From contig DWUT01000229.1 of the NCBI GenBank assembly GCA_019120615.1, forward strand, positions 1 to 42,593: DNA of 42,593 bases, written 5' to 3'. The notes below the pieces were generated by a model, which made no database searches, was not told the origin of the DNA, and saw only the letters and a program-made list of their open reading frames with translations. Positions 1-8,722 of the stretch are shown piece by piece. Positions within the stretch are counted from its first letter, which is position 1, and every line of letters starts with the position of its first letter. Made by a program: the position numbers and the translations under genes. Source of the DNA: Candidatus Mediterraneibacter norfolkensis. Lineage in GTDB: Bacteria; Bacillota; Clostridia; Lachnospirales; Lachnospiraceae.

Positions 1-970
1 CATGATCGAGGCCGATCCTCCCGATGTAGTTGTGGCAGATATCAAGATGCCCCGCATGGACGGCATGGAACTTTCACGCTATCTGTTCGAAAACCACCGC
101 GGCACACGCATCATCCTTCTGAGCGGCCACAGCGAATTTGAATATGCGCAGAAAGCACTGCAGTATCGCGTGACAGATTATATCCTGAAGCCGGTCACCC
201 GGCAGAAGATAAAAGAACTGCAGACTCTTCTGACGAAGATCGACACAGAACTTGCCGCAAAGAAAGAAATCCGGCGTCTGACAGGGAGCGAAGCACTGAA
301 AGACCGTCTGCTCTCCCTTCTGAGGCGTGGAGATGAAAAAGCCGTCTTCGAATTTCTGCATGAAGGAGTACTTGCTGAAGCACTCCTCCACGACACTGCT
401 GGTACCCTGGGTTCTACGCTTTTAAACTATACCTTTGCTTATCAGAATGAAATCAGAAAAGACAAGTCCTCTATTGAAGACCTGAAAAAGCAGGGAATGG
501 AAGACTACTGGAAACTCAGTTCACCTCCGGAGCGGATCTCTTATCTCTACACCCGCTGCCAGGAACTTATGTCCTTTGCCCGAAACAGAAAAAGCGAATA
601 TGAGCAGCCGATTGTTGCACACTGTATCCAGATGATCCAGGAATGTTTCTCTGATCCCGGCTTTAATATCTCTCAGCTTGCGGACCGGTCCAATCTTTCT
701 CTGCCTTACCTGAGTACAGTCTTTAAACAGGCAATGGGGCAGACGATCAGCAGCTACCTCTCGCAGCAGCGCCTGCTCTGCGCCCAGAAACTGCTGCAGG
801 ATATTTCCATCCCCATCAAAGATGTCTGTGCCCGGTCCGGATATGAAGATCCTCACTATTTCGCCAGATCGTTTAAAAAACAGACCGGCATGACACCAAG
901 CGAATACCGTAATCTCTACAGTTCCAGGGATCTGCATCCTGATCTTCCCGAAAAGGAGGCGAAGCCATGA
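1..970 (+). CDS. AraC-family response regulator (YesN-like), 5' truncated by window edge
   Basis: The C-terminal 322 residues of a two-component regulator; the first ~45 residues lie before the window. The visible part opens inside the receiver domain: the phospho-acceptor Asp is in VVADIKMPRMDG and the conserved Lys in YILKPV. A variable linker follows, and then an AraC-type double helix-turn-helix at about residues 205-305 (ISQLADRSNLSLPYLSTVFK and CARSGYEDPHYFARSFKK). The last codon overlaps the kinase start as ATGA (967-970), so the two are translationally coupled. By family it should activate nearby carbohydrate genes, here most simply the fucosidase downstream. The ligand is not deducible. 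Confidence 0.93.
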   Translation, partial: MIEADPPDVVVADIKMPRMDGMELSRYLFENHRGTRIILLSGHSEFEYAQKALQYRVTDYILKPVTRQKIKELQTLLTKIDTELAAKKEIRRLTGSEALKDRLLSLLRRGDEKAVFEFLHEGVLAEALLHDTAGTLGSTLLNYTFAYQNEIRKDKSSIEDLKKQGMEDYWKLSSPPERISYLYTRCQELMSFARNRKSEYEQPIVAHCIQMIQECFSDPGFNISQLADRSNLSLPYLSTVFKQAMGQTISSYLSQQRLLCAQKLLQDISIPIKDVCARSGYEDPHYFARSFKKQTGMTPSEYRNLYSSRDLHPDLPEKEAKP

Positions 971-2751
971 GCATCACAAAACGCAGCTTCATGATCATAT
1001 GTGTGATCATTTCCGGCATACTGCTAACACTGGATGTGGTCACCTACGGTCTCTTTCGATATTCTATTACTGAACAGATACTGACCTCCTACGATACGCT
1101 GGTGGACGCCAACAACTCCCTTTGCCGTCTTTTCACGCAGGAGCTGGACCAGCTCACTTATATGTATACTTCGGATGAAGAGCTGGGCGATCTTCTCTCC
1201 ATGCCCGTAGGCAATGACCGTCTGGAGGACCTTCAGACAAAATCCAGGCTCTACAGCCGGATGGCCTATATCCTGAATTCCCAGAGTGCACTGTCTAACA
1301 AGGGATTTTCTTCTGTACTTTATATCAATCCAGAGCTCCCGGTAAGCACTCTCTTCAGTTCTGCCGCAACTGTCCAGCGCGTCAGCCGTCTTTTCAGCGC
1401 AGAGATTGTTCTTGACGAAGACTGGTACAACCATGCTCTTGACCAGGTTTCCCGCCAGTATATCTTTGTAGATGAAGAAGAAGGGGTCCTCTGTTTTGCC
1501 AAAAAGCTCCAGAACAGTCATTATTCCGGCCCCCGCCTGGCTGACGGAGTCGGAGTGCTCCTCTGCCGCGTGCCCGCAAACCGTATCCCGCAGATTTTTT
1601 CTTTTCATCCTCTTACAACCCACAGCGGATTTGCGCTTTTCAGCCGGGACGGGGCGCTTTTATATCAGTCGGACACACTCCCCGATCTGTCGGATGCCGC
1701 TGAACAGTTTCTGGGCGATACGTCCCACCAGGAACTGGGCCTGAACGGCAGTCCTTATATTTACAGTTCGGCGGAACTCGACTGGGGACTCCATCTACTC
1801 TTCCTTACGCCGTACAGTGACATTACAGAACAGCTCCATACGATCATGGTCCCCTATCTGTTCTGCTCACTCTTTTTCCTCGCCATCGGCGCACTGTCCT
1901 CTCTTCTGCTCTCAAGGGGCATTACCCGGCCGGTGGTCCAGCTGACCCGGAAGATCGAAAGCATCGAGGACATACGAAGCGTAGATCTCGAAACATTTTC
2001 AGGTTCAGGTCCACCGGAGATCCGTCGGCTGAACGCCAGTTTCGCTGACCTGATCCGCCGTGTCAACCGTCTGAACGAACAGATCCAGAAGTCTGCAGAG
2101 CAAAGAAGGATCAGTGAACTGAAAGCGCTCCAGGCACAGATGAACCCGCACTTTGTCCTAAATGCCATGAACACCGTAAATTACATGGCGCTGATGCGCG
2201 AGCAGGATGATATTGCCGCCACGGTAGATTCTATCGCAAACCTGATGCGCTATAGTATCACAGATCCGGACCAGCTTGTCAGCATTCACACAGAGGTGGA
2301 AAATATCAGGGAGTATATCTCGATCTATACACTGCGTTTCCGGCAGGAAATACGCCTTGAGATCTCAGCGGACCGTCCGGATACGGAAATCTTCATCCCG
2401 AAGTTCACTCTGCAGCCTCTGGTGGAAAATTCAATCCGCCATGGGATCACGCGCCAGGATTCCGGTATCACCGTCTTCCTGCGGGCATGGGAAGAAGACG
2501 ACAGGATCTGTGTACAGGTGACCGATACAGGAAGGGGTGCGGATCCCGACAAACTCAATGCCTATCTCCGGTACGAAGATGTGGATCTGAAAGTATCCCA
2601 CGGCTTCGGTATCCGCAACGTAAACGAACGCATTCGTCTGCATTTCGGCGGTGAGAGCGGCCTTTCATTTTCTATTGATGAAAACGGCCGGCTTGCTGCT
2701 ACACTTGTGATCTGCCAGGATAAAAAAAGTACACCTGATGAAAAGAAATGA
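967..2751 (+). CDS. Sensor histidine kinase, YesM-like
   Basis: A 594-residue membrane kinase partnered with the preceding regulator. A first membrane helix lies at about residues 7-30, followed by an extracytoplasmic sensor region of about 265 residues and a second helix near 296-318. A HAMP-like linker and the His_kinase domain follow; the phospho-acceptor His395 is in QMNPHFVLNAMN. The HATPase domain has the N box (ENSIRHGI), DTGRGAD and a GFGIRNVNERIRL lid. This order is typical of YesM/LytS-type kinases that sense extracellular sugars or binding-protein complexes. Its stop (TGA, 2749-2751) is followed after 68 bases by the fucosidase start, consistent with one operon. Confidence 0.94.
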   Translation: MSITKRSFMIICVIISGILLTLDVVTYGLFRYSITEQILTSYDTLVDANNSLCRLFTQELDQLTYMYTSDEELGDLLSMPVGNDRLEDLQTKSRLYSRMAYILNSQSALSNKGFSSVLYINPELPVSTLFSSAATVQRVSRLFSAEIVLDEDWYNHALDQVSRQYIFVDEEEGVLCFAKKLQNSHYSGPRLADGVGVLLCRVPANRIPQIFSFHPLTTHSGFALFSRDGALLYQSDTLPDLSDAAEQFLGDTSHQELGLNGSPYIYSSAELDWGLHLLFLTPYSDITEQLHTIMVPYLFCSLFFLAIGALSSLLLSRGITRPVVQLTRKIESIEDIRSVDLETFSGSGPPEIRRLNASFADLIRRVNRLNEQIQKSAEQRRISELKALQAQMNPHFVLNAMNTVNYMALMREQDDIAATVDSIANLMRYSITDPDQLVSIHTEVENIREYISIYTLRFRQEIRLEISADRPDTEIFIPKFTLQPLVENSIRHGITRQDSGITVFLRAWEEDDRICVQVTDTGRGADPDKLNAYLRYEDVDLKVSHGFGIRNVNERIRLHFGGESGLSFSIDENGRLAATLVICQDKKSTPDEKK

Positions 2752-2819
2752 CACTTTCCAATATGACAGCCGGGCGGTATATTAGAGTAAACCGGATAAA
2801 AGAAAAGGAGCAGAAGATC

Positions 2820-4178
2820 ATGGCAAAAGCACTTATCGTCAACGGTATACATAACTATACCTCACCGGAAGAATACATTCCTCCGAAATCAGAGACTGTC
2901 AGGGAGCATCTGGAATGGTTTATGGACCAGAAACTCGGTCTGATGATGCACTGGGCTCCCGGATGTCAGCTCGGCACTTATGAGAGCTGGCCTCTTTGCG
3001 ACGGGGACTCCACCTGGAGCCAGGAAGACATGACATGGGATGATATCGAGACCTGTAAACAACAGTACAGGGATGCGAACCGGACATTTAACCCGGTCAA
3101 ATTCGATCCTGCAGGATGGGCGCGCCTTGCTTCCGAATGCGGCTTCCGATATCTGCTCTTCACTACAAAACACCACGACGGATTCTGTATGTATGACACA
3201 GAAACAACCGACTACAAGATCACTGCAGAGAGTTGTCCGTTTCATACCCATAAGGATGCGGATATCGTTGGCGCGCTCTTCCGCGAATTCCACAGACAGG
3301 GCCTTGGTATCTCCGTCTACTTTTCCAAACCGGACTGGCACAGCGAATATTACTGGGCTCCTCAGTTTGGTCCCGCCCCTGACAGGAATGTAAATTACAG
3401 CATTGCGGAAAATCCCGATCTGTGGGAGAAATATGTACAGTTTACACATCAGCAGATCCGTGAACTCTGCACCGGATACGGCAAAGTCGACGTTCTCTGG
3501 CTGGACGGCGGCTGGGTGCGCCCCGACAATCTCGGACAGGATATCCGTCTCGGTGAGATCGTCGAAGAGATCCGCGCCACCTCACAGCCCCATCTGATCG
3601 TCTCTGACCGTACCTGCGGCGGAGAGTATGAAAACTTCATCACGCCGGAGAAGACCGTGCCTGAAACTGCTCTCAGCGTTCCCTGGGAAACATGTACGAC
3701 CGTTGGCAAGAAGTTTTCTTTTCATTACACGGATACGTTTAAGAGCGGGCATCAGCTTGTGCTGCTTCTCCTTGACATAGTGAGCAAAGGCGGAAATCTT
3801 GCACTCAATATCGCTCCCCAGCCGGACGGCGCACTCCCAGCCCCTGCGGTGCGCTCTCTTCTCGATCTGGGCTCATGGCTCAGGATCTTCGGAGACGGTA
3901 TATATGGGACGCGGATCTGCGCTCCGTATTTTGGAGAAAATCTGTTCTATACACAGAAAGAGGACAGACTATATGTCTTTTATGCTTACGGGAATACCCC
4001 CGTTCTTCCGGAACAGCTCCCGCTTCTCTCTGAACGGCCCGTAAAGGCCGTCACCTGTATGCGGACGGGCACTCCTCTGCGCTTCCGGCAGGAAGGGACT
4101 TCGGTCACTGTCTTTACGGAAAATCTGCCGACAGGAGGGGCATTCTACGCCGAGGGATTCTGTGCCGTTACCGAATAA
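2820..4178 (+). CDS. Alpha-L-fucosidase, GH29 family
   Basis: A 452-residue glycoside hydrolase that would release alpha-linked L-fucose from oligosaccharides by a retaining mechanism. The GH29 signature KHHDGFCMYDT is at about residues 117-127. The likely nucleophile is Asp229 in DVLWLDGGWV. The N-terminal LGLMMHWAPGCQLGTYESW is the usual start of the barrel. No signal peptide is visible, so it is probably cytoplasmic. I chose the ATG at 2820 because AAAAGGAG lies 10 bases upstream; an in-frame ATG at 2748 overlaps the kinase stop but adds 24 residues unlike the family. The gene follows the sensor/regulator pair on the same strand and is their most obvious target. The acid/base residue was not assigned. 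Confidence 0.92.
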   Translation: MAKALIVNGIHNYTSPEEYIPPKSETVREHLEWFMDQKLGLMMHWAPGCQLGTYESWPLCDGDSTWSQEDMTWDDIETCKQQYRDANRTFNPVKFDPAGWARLASECGFRYLLFTTKHHDGFCMYDTETTDYKITAESCPFHTHKDADIVGALFREFHRQGLGISVYFSKPDWHSEYYWAPQFGPAPDRNVNYSIAENPDLWEKYVQFTHQQIRELCTGYGKVDVLWLDGGWVRPDNLGQDIRLGEIVEEIRATSQPHLIVSDRTCGGEYENFITPEKTVPETALSVPWETCTTVGKKFSFHYTDTFKSGHQLVLLLLDIVSKGGNLALNIAPQPDGALPAPAVRSLLDLGSWLRIFGDGIYGTRICAPYFGENLFYTQKEDRLYVFYAYGNTPVLPEQLPLLSERPVKAVTCMRTGTPLRFRQEGTSVTVFTENLPTGGAFYAEGFCAVTE

Positions 4179-4220
4179 CAGCTGACTGCAGCTTTAATAC
4201 CTTCCCGCTCTCCTGAGATC

Positions 4221-4261
4221 AGATCGCTGACTGTCTTATTTTCTGAGATAGTCAGCGATCT
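4221..4261. terminator. Hairpin between convergent fucosidase and radical SAM genes
   Basis: A perfect 12-bp inverted repeat (AGATCGCTGACT at 4221-4232 and its complement at 4250-4261) encloses a 17-nt loop. The loop contains the stop codon of the leftward radical SAM gene. Neither side carries a long T run, so it is at best a weak intrinsic terminator; it may instead protect the 3' ends of both convergent messages. Confidence 0.5.
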
Positions 4262-5351
4262 CTTTGATTCGCGGAGCGCATTTTTCAAAAAACATCCGGT
4301 ATCCATCACAGAAATAATTCTTGTATAGTCCTGTCTTCTCATTCCGTATCCTGTGTCTGTGGCATCCGTTACGGCAGAGCCGGAACCACCGGCACTCCCT
4401 GCATTCTTCTTCGTGCTTTAATGACTCCCCTATAAAATGCTTTGCCGTTTCATTTTCAAAAAAATCCCCAATCCTGCTGCTGTTATAATTTCCCAGACAG
4501 TACTCGTCCATGGCATAAAAATCACATGGGTATGCCCTGCCGTCCGCTTCCGCTACACACTGCACGCTGCAGGTTCCTCTCTGTTCACAGGACTCCGGCG
4601 GAATGCCCGCCAGGATCCCGATATAGTTCTCGAACTGCCGGATATATGGCGCTTTCCCTCTCCTCCAGTCTTTCTCCCACAGGTGGAAAAGTTCTGTGAG
4701 GAACGTTCCGTAAGCTTCCGGCGTCAGGGAATACTCCCGGTTCCCCGGCTCATCTCCCGCCGGATCAAGACATGCGATATACTGCTGGTAATGCCAGCCG
4801 TTTTTCTTATATTCCCTGTATATCTCTTCCGCATGCTCGGCGGCCTGACGCGTCACAACGGTAAGGATATTGTACGCCACACCATACCTGTCAAGCAGAT
4901 CCACCGCCTTCCTGACCCGCGCATACGTCGGTCCTCCCGCCGCATCATGACGGTATCTGTCATGCAGTTCTTCGGTTCCATCCACCGATACACCGATCAG
5001 GAAATCATGTTCCTTAAAGAATCGGCACCACTCCCCGTCGATGGCAAATCCGTTCGTCTGCAGTGTATTTATCACCCGGATCCCTCTCCTGTTAAACCGC
5101 TCTTCGAGCCTGATCACCTCCCGGAAGAAGTCCAGTCCCCGCAGAGTCGGCTCGCCTCCCTGAAACGCAAAGCAGATTTCATCTCCTGCCTGTCTCATTG
5201 CTTTTTTGATCAGATTTTTCACCGTATCCATGGACATCATGCCCCGGACTCCCTCCTCGCGTTTGTCCATCTCGTCACAGTAAAAACAGTAACTGCACCT
5301 CATATTGCACAAACCTGAAGCAGGCTTGATCAGTATCGTATGAAGTATCAT
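4236..5351 (-). CDS. Anaerobic sulfatase-maturating-type radical SAM/SPASM enzyme
   Basis: A 371-residue radical SAM protein. The N-terminal cluster motif Cys15-x3-Cys19-x2-Cys22 (LCNMRCSYC) binds the SAM 4Fe-4S cluster, and FAFQGGEPTLRG is the SAM-binding GGE(P) motif. The C-terminal half is Cys-rich (CEQRGTCSVQC, YPCDFYAMDEYCLGN, EECRECRWFRLCRNGC), as in SPASM domains holding two auxiliary clusters. The CDFYxxDxxxLGN stretch matches anSME enzymes, which oxidise a Cys or Ser of sulfatases to formylglycine. The start at 5351 is favoured by GGAGGTGAGATC just upstream and by the ATGA overlap with brnQ; a longer ORF start at 5468 lies inside brnQ. No sulfatase is visible in this window, so its client is unknown. 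Confidence 0.85.
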   Translation of the reverse strand: MILHTILIKPASGLCNMRCSYCFYCDEMDKREEGVRGMMSMDTVKNLIKKAMRQAGDEICFAFQGGEPTLRGLDFFREVIRLEERFNRRGIRVINTLQTNGFAIDGEWCRFFKEHDFLIGVSVDGTEELHDRYRHDAAGGPTYARVRKAVDLLDRYGVAYNILTVVTRQAAEHAEEIYREYKKNGWHYQQYIACLDPAGDEPGNREYSLTPEAYGTFLTELFHLWEKDWRRGKAPYIRQFENYIGILAGIPPESCEQRGTCSVQCVAEADGRAYPCDFYAMDEYCLGNYNSSRIGDFFENETAKHFIGESLKHEEECRECRWFRLCRNGCHRHRIRNEKTGLYKNYFCDGYRMFFEKCAPRIKEIADYLRK

Positions 5352-6688
5352 GATCTCACCTCCGGTCTCATCATAAGCCCCACAACCAGTCCCACGACCG
5401 CCGGAACTGCCCATCCGAATCCCTGTGCAGAAAGCGGAAGGATCCTCCCGGACACATCCGCCAGCCATCCCACCGGCGCCAACGCCTGTATCTGGTCGGG
5501 AAGCGCTCTTAAGAAGTCAAAAAACGCACCTGCCGCAGTGAATCCCAGCGTCCAGCGAAGGACCACCGGACTGCCACCGAACCATTTTCCTGTCAGCGTC
5601 AGCAGGATCAGCACGATCGCCACCGGATAGAGAAACATCAGCACCGGCAGGGACCAGGCGATGATCGCATCCAGCCCCAGGTTGGCGATCAGGAAAGAAA
5701 CGATACAGAAGATCACCGCCCAGACAGAGTAGGAAGGTCCTTTCGGGAACATCTTTGCAAATGTCTCCCCGCAGCTTGTGATCAGTCCCACCGCGGTCTT
5801 CAGACATGCTACTGTGACCGTGACCGCAAGGATGGCCGCACCCACACTGCCAAAGTAATGATCCGCGATATTCGCCAGCGCTTCCCCGCCATTGGCTGAC
5901 GCCGGAAATAACCCCCTGCTCTGGGCGCCCACAACCGTGACCAGGATATAGATCAGCGCCATCAGGATGGAACTCAAGATCCCCGCTTTCACCGTACTCT
6001 CCGCCACATCCTCCGGCTTCTCCACTCCAAGAGAGCGGATCACATCCACTACGATGATCCCAAATGCCAGCCCCGCCAGCGCGTCCATCGTGTTATATCC
6101 CTCCAGAAGTCCTGTAAAGAATGCACTTTCCGCGTAAACGCCGGAGGGCGCTGCCGCATCGATCCCGCCCATTGGTGAGATCAGCGCCCTCACCACCAGG
6201 ATTCCCAGGAAGCACAGAAACAGGGGATTCAGAACCTTTCCCACCCAGGTCAGGATCTCTCCCGGCCGGAGGGAAAAGAAAAGGACCGCTGCAAAAAACA
6301 GAAAAGAAAACACGGCAAGCCCCACGGTCTGCCCGGTTCCCGGGAGGATCCTCTCGATTCCCACAGTATAGGACACTGTAGCGCATCTGGGAATTGCGAA
6401 AAAAGGACCGATGGTCAGGTACAGCGCGCAGGTAAAAAACAGACCGAACTTTCTCCCCGCACGGCTGCTCAGCTCCAGGAGCCCGTCCTCCCGGCTGATC
6501 CCCAGCGCCGCCACGCCGAGAAGCGGCAGCCCGACTCCTGTCACCAGGAATCCTGCTGCCGCCTGCCACATGCTGCTGCCCGCAAGCTGTCCCATGGACG
6601 CGGGAAAGATCAGATTTCCCGCCCCGAAGAACAGGCCGAACAGCATGCTCGCCACAAATATAAGTTCCCTGAATGTCAGTTTTTTCAT
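5348..6688 (-). CDS. brnQ: Branched-chain amino acid transporter, BrnQ/LIVCS family
   Basis: A 446-residue polytopic membrane protein with about 12 hydrophobic segments. The N-terminus (FVASMLFGLFFGAGNLIFP) is the hallmark of BrnQ-type Na+ or H+ symporters for leucine, isoleucine and valine. Length matches the family. An RBS (GAGGGGGA) lies about 9 bases before the ATG. The stop overlaps the radical SAM start by four bases (5348-5351), so the two are co-translated although no functional link is obvious. A TATAAT lies at 6763-6758 on the minus strand, about 70 bases upstream, but no convincing -35 accompanies it. Confidence 0.94.
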   Translation of the reverse strand: MKKLTFRELIFVASMLFGLFFGAGNLIFPASMGQLAGSSMWQAAAGFLVTGVGLPLLGVAALGISREDGLLELSSRAGRKFGLFFTCALYLTIGPFFAIPRCATVSYTVGIERILPGTGQTVGLAVFSFLFFAAVLFFSLRPGEILTWVGKVLNPLFLCFLGILVVRALISPMGGIDAAAPSGVYAESAFFTGLLEGYNTMDALAGLAFGIIVVDVIRSLGVEKPEDVAESTVKAGILSSILMALIYILVTVVGAQSRGLFPASANGGEALANIADHYFGSVGAAILAVTVTVACLKTAVGLITSCGETFAKMFPKGPSYSVWAVIFCIVSFLIANLGLDAIIAWSLPVLMFLYPVAIVLILLTLTGKWFGGSPVVLRWTLGFTAAGAFFDFLRALPDQIQALAPVGWLADVSGRILPLSAQGFGWAVPAVVGLVVGLMMRPEVRS

Positions 6689-6808
6689 GATATGCTGTCC
6701 CCCTCAGACTTCTGAAATATCGTCCCATACTCATCTAATCAGTGCAGTCATATCAGTATTATACTTTATAATCCTTTTAAAATAAAGGCTGCTGTTTGTT
6801 CACATGCT

Positions 6809-7339
6809 TCAAACAACTATTTCTTCATATGCTCTCGAACTCGTGATCACCCGTCCCGGTGTAATACAGCTTCTGAGAACAGTCAGTGCGGCTTCATGCT
6901 CCTCTGTCCCCGATGTGGAGCCGCATAGGTCTTCTATAACCGCGCAGTCCACAAGGTCGTTATAGCAGTCAAGGGCACTGTTTAAGACACAGCAGCCTGT
7001 ATTAACACCGGCAAAATATATTTTTCTGATCTCATGTTCGCGGACAAATGTTTTCAGCTCCGCATTCCAGCAGCTATACTTGTCCTTGTCAAATACTCTC
7101 ATCATGCAGCCACGAAGCGCAGGTACGGTCTCCGCTTCTTCCGATCCCTCCATACAGCTTTTCCATTCCTCAAACATATAACACGCCGTGTGCTTATGAT
7201 TTACATAGCGCGTTCCCGCTGTGATTACATTCGCATTGACACGGCTATGAAACTCGAGTATTTTCCCCACAAGCCCTGCAGTAAAATTGTTAATAAAACC
7301 ATTCTGCATGTCTATAATCAGCAAAAGAATCTTTCCCAT
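6809..7339 (-). CDS. Isochorismatase-like cysteine hydrolase
   Basis: A 176-residue single-domain protein of the isochorismatase/nicotinamidase superfamily. The expected triad is visible: Asp10 in LLLIIDMQNGF, Lys87 in FDKDKYSCW and Cys117 in GVNTGCCVLNSAL. The family hydrolyses C-N bonds (nicotinamide, ureidoacrylate, carbamates) or vinyl ethers; the substrate cannot be read from the sequence. An RBS (CGGAGG) precedes the ATG by about 7 bases. It lies 80 bases downstream of the VanS-like kinase on the same strand and could be read through from that operon. The next gene, brnQ, follows after a 120-bp gap containing a TATAAT-like box. Confidence 0.88.
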   Translation of the reverse strand: MGKILLLIIDMQNGFINNFTAGLVGKILEFHSRVNANVITAGTRYVNHKHTACYMFEEWKSCMEGSEEAETVPALRGCMMRVFDKDKYSCWNAELKTFVREHEIRKIYFAGVNTGCCVLNSALDCYNDLVDCAVIEDLCGSTSGTEEHEAALTVLRSCITPGRVITSSRAYEEIVV

Positions 7340-7419
7340 ATTTCAGCCTCCGAAATCACTATGGTCTGGAAACAGTATTTCCTATATGAAGCTGCTTTAC
7401 CCGGGAATATATCTGAATT

Positions 7420-8706
7420 CTAATCTTTCAAAAAACTTTTCGTCCCCGTCGGCAGTTCCAGCACTGCCCGGAACTGGTCACAGTCGATCCGGATATCAAA
7501 CTCGCCGCCCAGCGCTTTCGTATAGGTGCTGACAATCGCCAGTCCCAGTCCGTTCCCCTCACTGGTCCTTGCCTTATCTCCCCGGGCGAAACGCTCCACG
7601 ATATCCTCCTTTGTAAAATCCATATAGTATCCGGCTGTGTTGGTCATCTCCAGACAGATCTTCCTTGTGCTTCCAGCGTCGGAGCATCCCACTGCCAGTC
7701 CCCCCGCACTTTTAATATACGTCTTCACAAACACCCTGGTTCCCTTCGCGGAGTATTTCAGAGCATTTTCCAGAAGGTTCTGACAGATCCGGTAGCAGTA
7801 CATATTGTCAGAGACGAGTTCCGTGCTTTCCTCCGTCTTCTGTGTGATGAACTCCAGGCCGCTCTCCTTCATCCGGTCGTCCATGTCCGCGAAAATCTGG
7901 TCGATCAGACGGTTCATCTCGAAAGTTTCCATCTTCAGCTCCACATTTCCGCTGCTTGCCTTTGCAAGAGAGAACAGGCTGTTTATCATCTCTCCCAGTT
8001 TCCCCGCCCGCTCTGACAGGACATCCACGTAGTCCTTCATCACGTCGCTGAGTTCTTCCTTCTTCATCAGCTCGATATAGCCGACCATAGAAGTGAGCGG
8101 CGTCTTCAGGTCGTGGGATACATTGGTGATCAGGTCGATCCGGAGCTGGTCGCTCCTTGAGACTTTCTCCAGGCTCTTCCGCTCGATCTCCCGCGCTTCC
8201 TCGATCCTCTGACGGATGACCTCTTCCTTCGCTTCCTCCGCCTTCTCAAGGACCAGATCCAGTTTTTCTCCCCAGAACCGATGCACTGTCCACTCCGCCA
8301 CCATGGTCTGGAGCAGAGCTGTCAGCATGAGTATATATCCCGACACATAAGACATATAATAGAAATATCCAAAGATCAGAATGAGCATATACATTGCTGT
8401 GATCAGAAATGCTCCTGCTCCCGCCTGCAGGACTCTCCGGTCCATCTTCCCGGCCGCTGCTTCCCACTCTTCATATCCTTTTTCCCCTTCCGGCATCCAT
8501 TCTCCGAATCTTGTCTGGAGCGTCTGTCTCAAAAGGAGGACAACTCCCGGACTGAACAGAAGATTTCCCAGAACTCCCGTCAGGATCCCCAGTTCATCCC
8601 CTATCTCATCCCGGAAAACGAGCAGCATTAAAAAGCAGGAGCCCCCCAGTACCATGAGCACTGCTCCGGCAAGCGCCGCCAGGTCACGATTCCGTTCAAG
8701 AATCAC
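7420..8706 (-). CDS. Membrane sensor histidine kinase, VanS/OmpR-partner type
   Basis: A HisKA-class kinase of about 428 residues. Four hydrophobic segments (about residues 7-30, 37-59, 93-115 and 119-138) have only short loops, so it may sense within the membrane, like intramembrane-sensing kinases. A charged coiled-coil region leads to the DHp domain, with His198 in NVSHDLKTPLTSMVGY. The ATPase domain shows QNLLENALKYS (N box) and GNGLGLAIV (G2 box). Two starts are possible: TTG at 8751, overlapping the regulator by 29 bases, or GTG at 8706, which has CAGGAG ten bases upstream and leaves a 16-base gap. I prefer 8706. It pairs with the regulator upstream. Confidence 0.88.
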   Translation of the reverse strand: MILERNRDLAALAGAVLMVLGGSCFLMLLVFRDEIGDELGILTGVLGNLLFSPGVVLLLRQTLQTRFGEWMPEGEKGYEEWEAAAGKMDRRVLQAGAGAFLITAMYMLILIFGYFYYMSYVSGYILMLTALLQTMVAEWTVHRFWGEKLDLVLEKAEEAKEEVIRQRIEEAREIERKSLEKVSRSDQLRIDLITNVSHDLKTPLTSMVGYIELMKKEELSDVMKDYVDVLSERAGKLGEMINSLFSLAKASSGNVELKMETFEMNRLIDQIFADMDDRMKESGLEFITQKTEESTELVSDNMYCYRICQNLLENALKYSAKGTRVFVKTYIKSAGGLAVGCSDAGSTRKICLEMTNTAGYYMDFTKEDIVERFARGDKARTSEGNGLGLAIVSTYTKALGGEFDIRIDCDQFRAVLELPTGTKSFLKD

Positions 8707-8722
8707 AGCCCATTTACTCCTG

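Noticed and set aside
4437-5318. 293-residue open frame on the plus strand
   Set aside because: Opposite the radical SAM gene, whose Cys motifs are unmistakable; the reverse frame has none.
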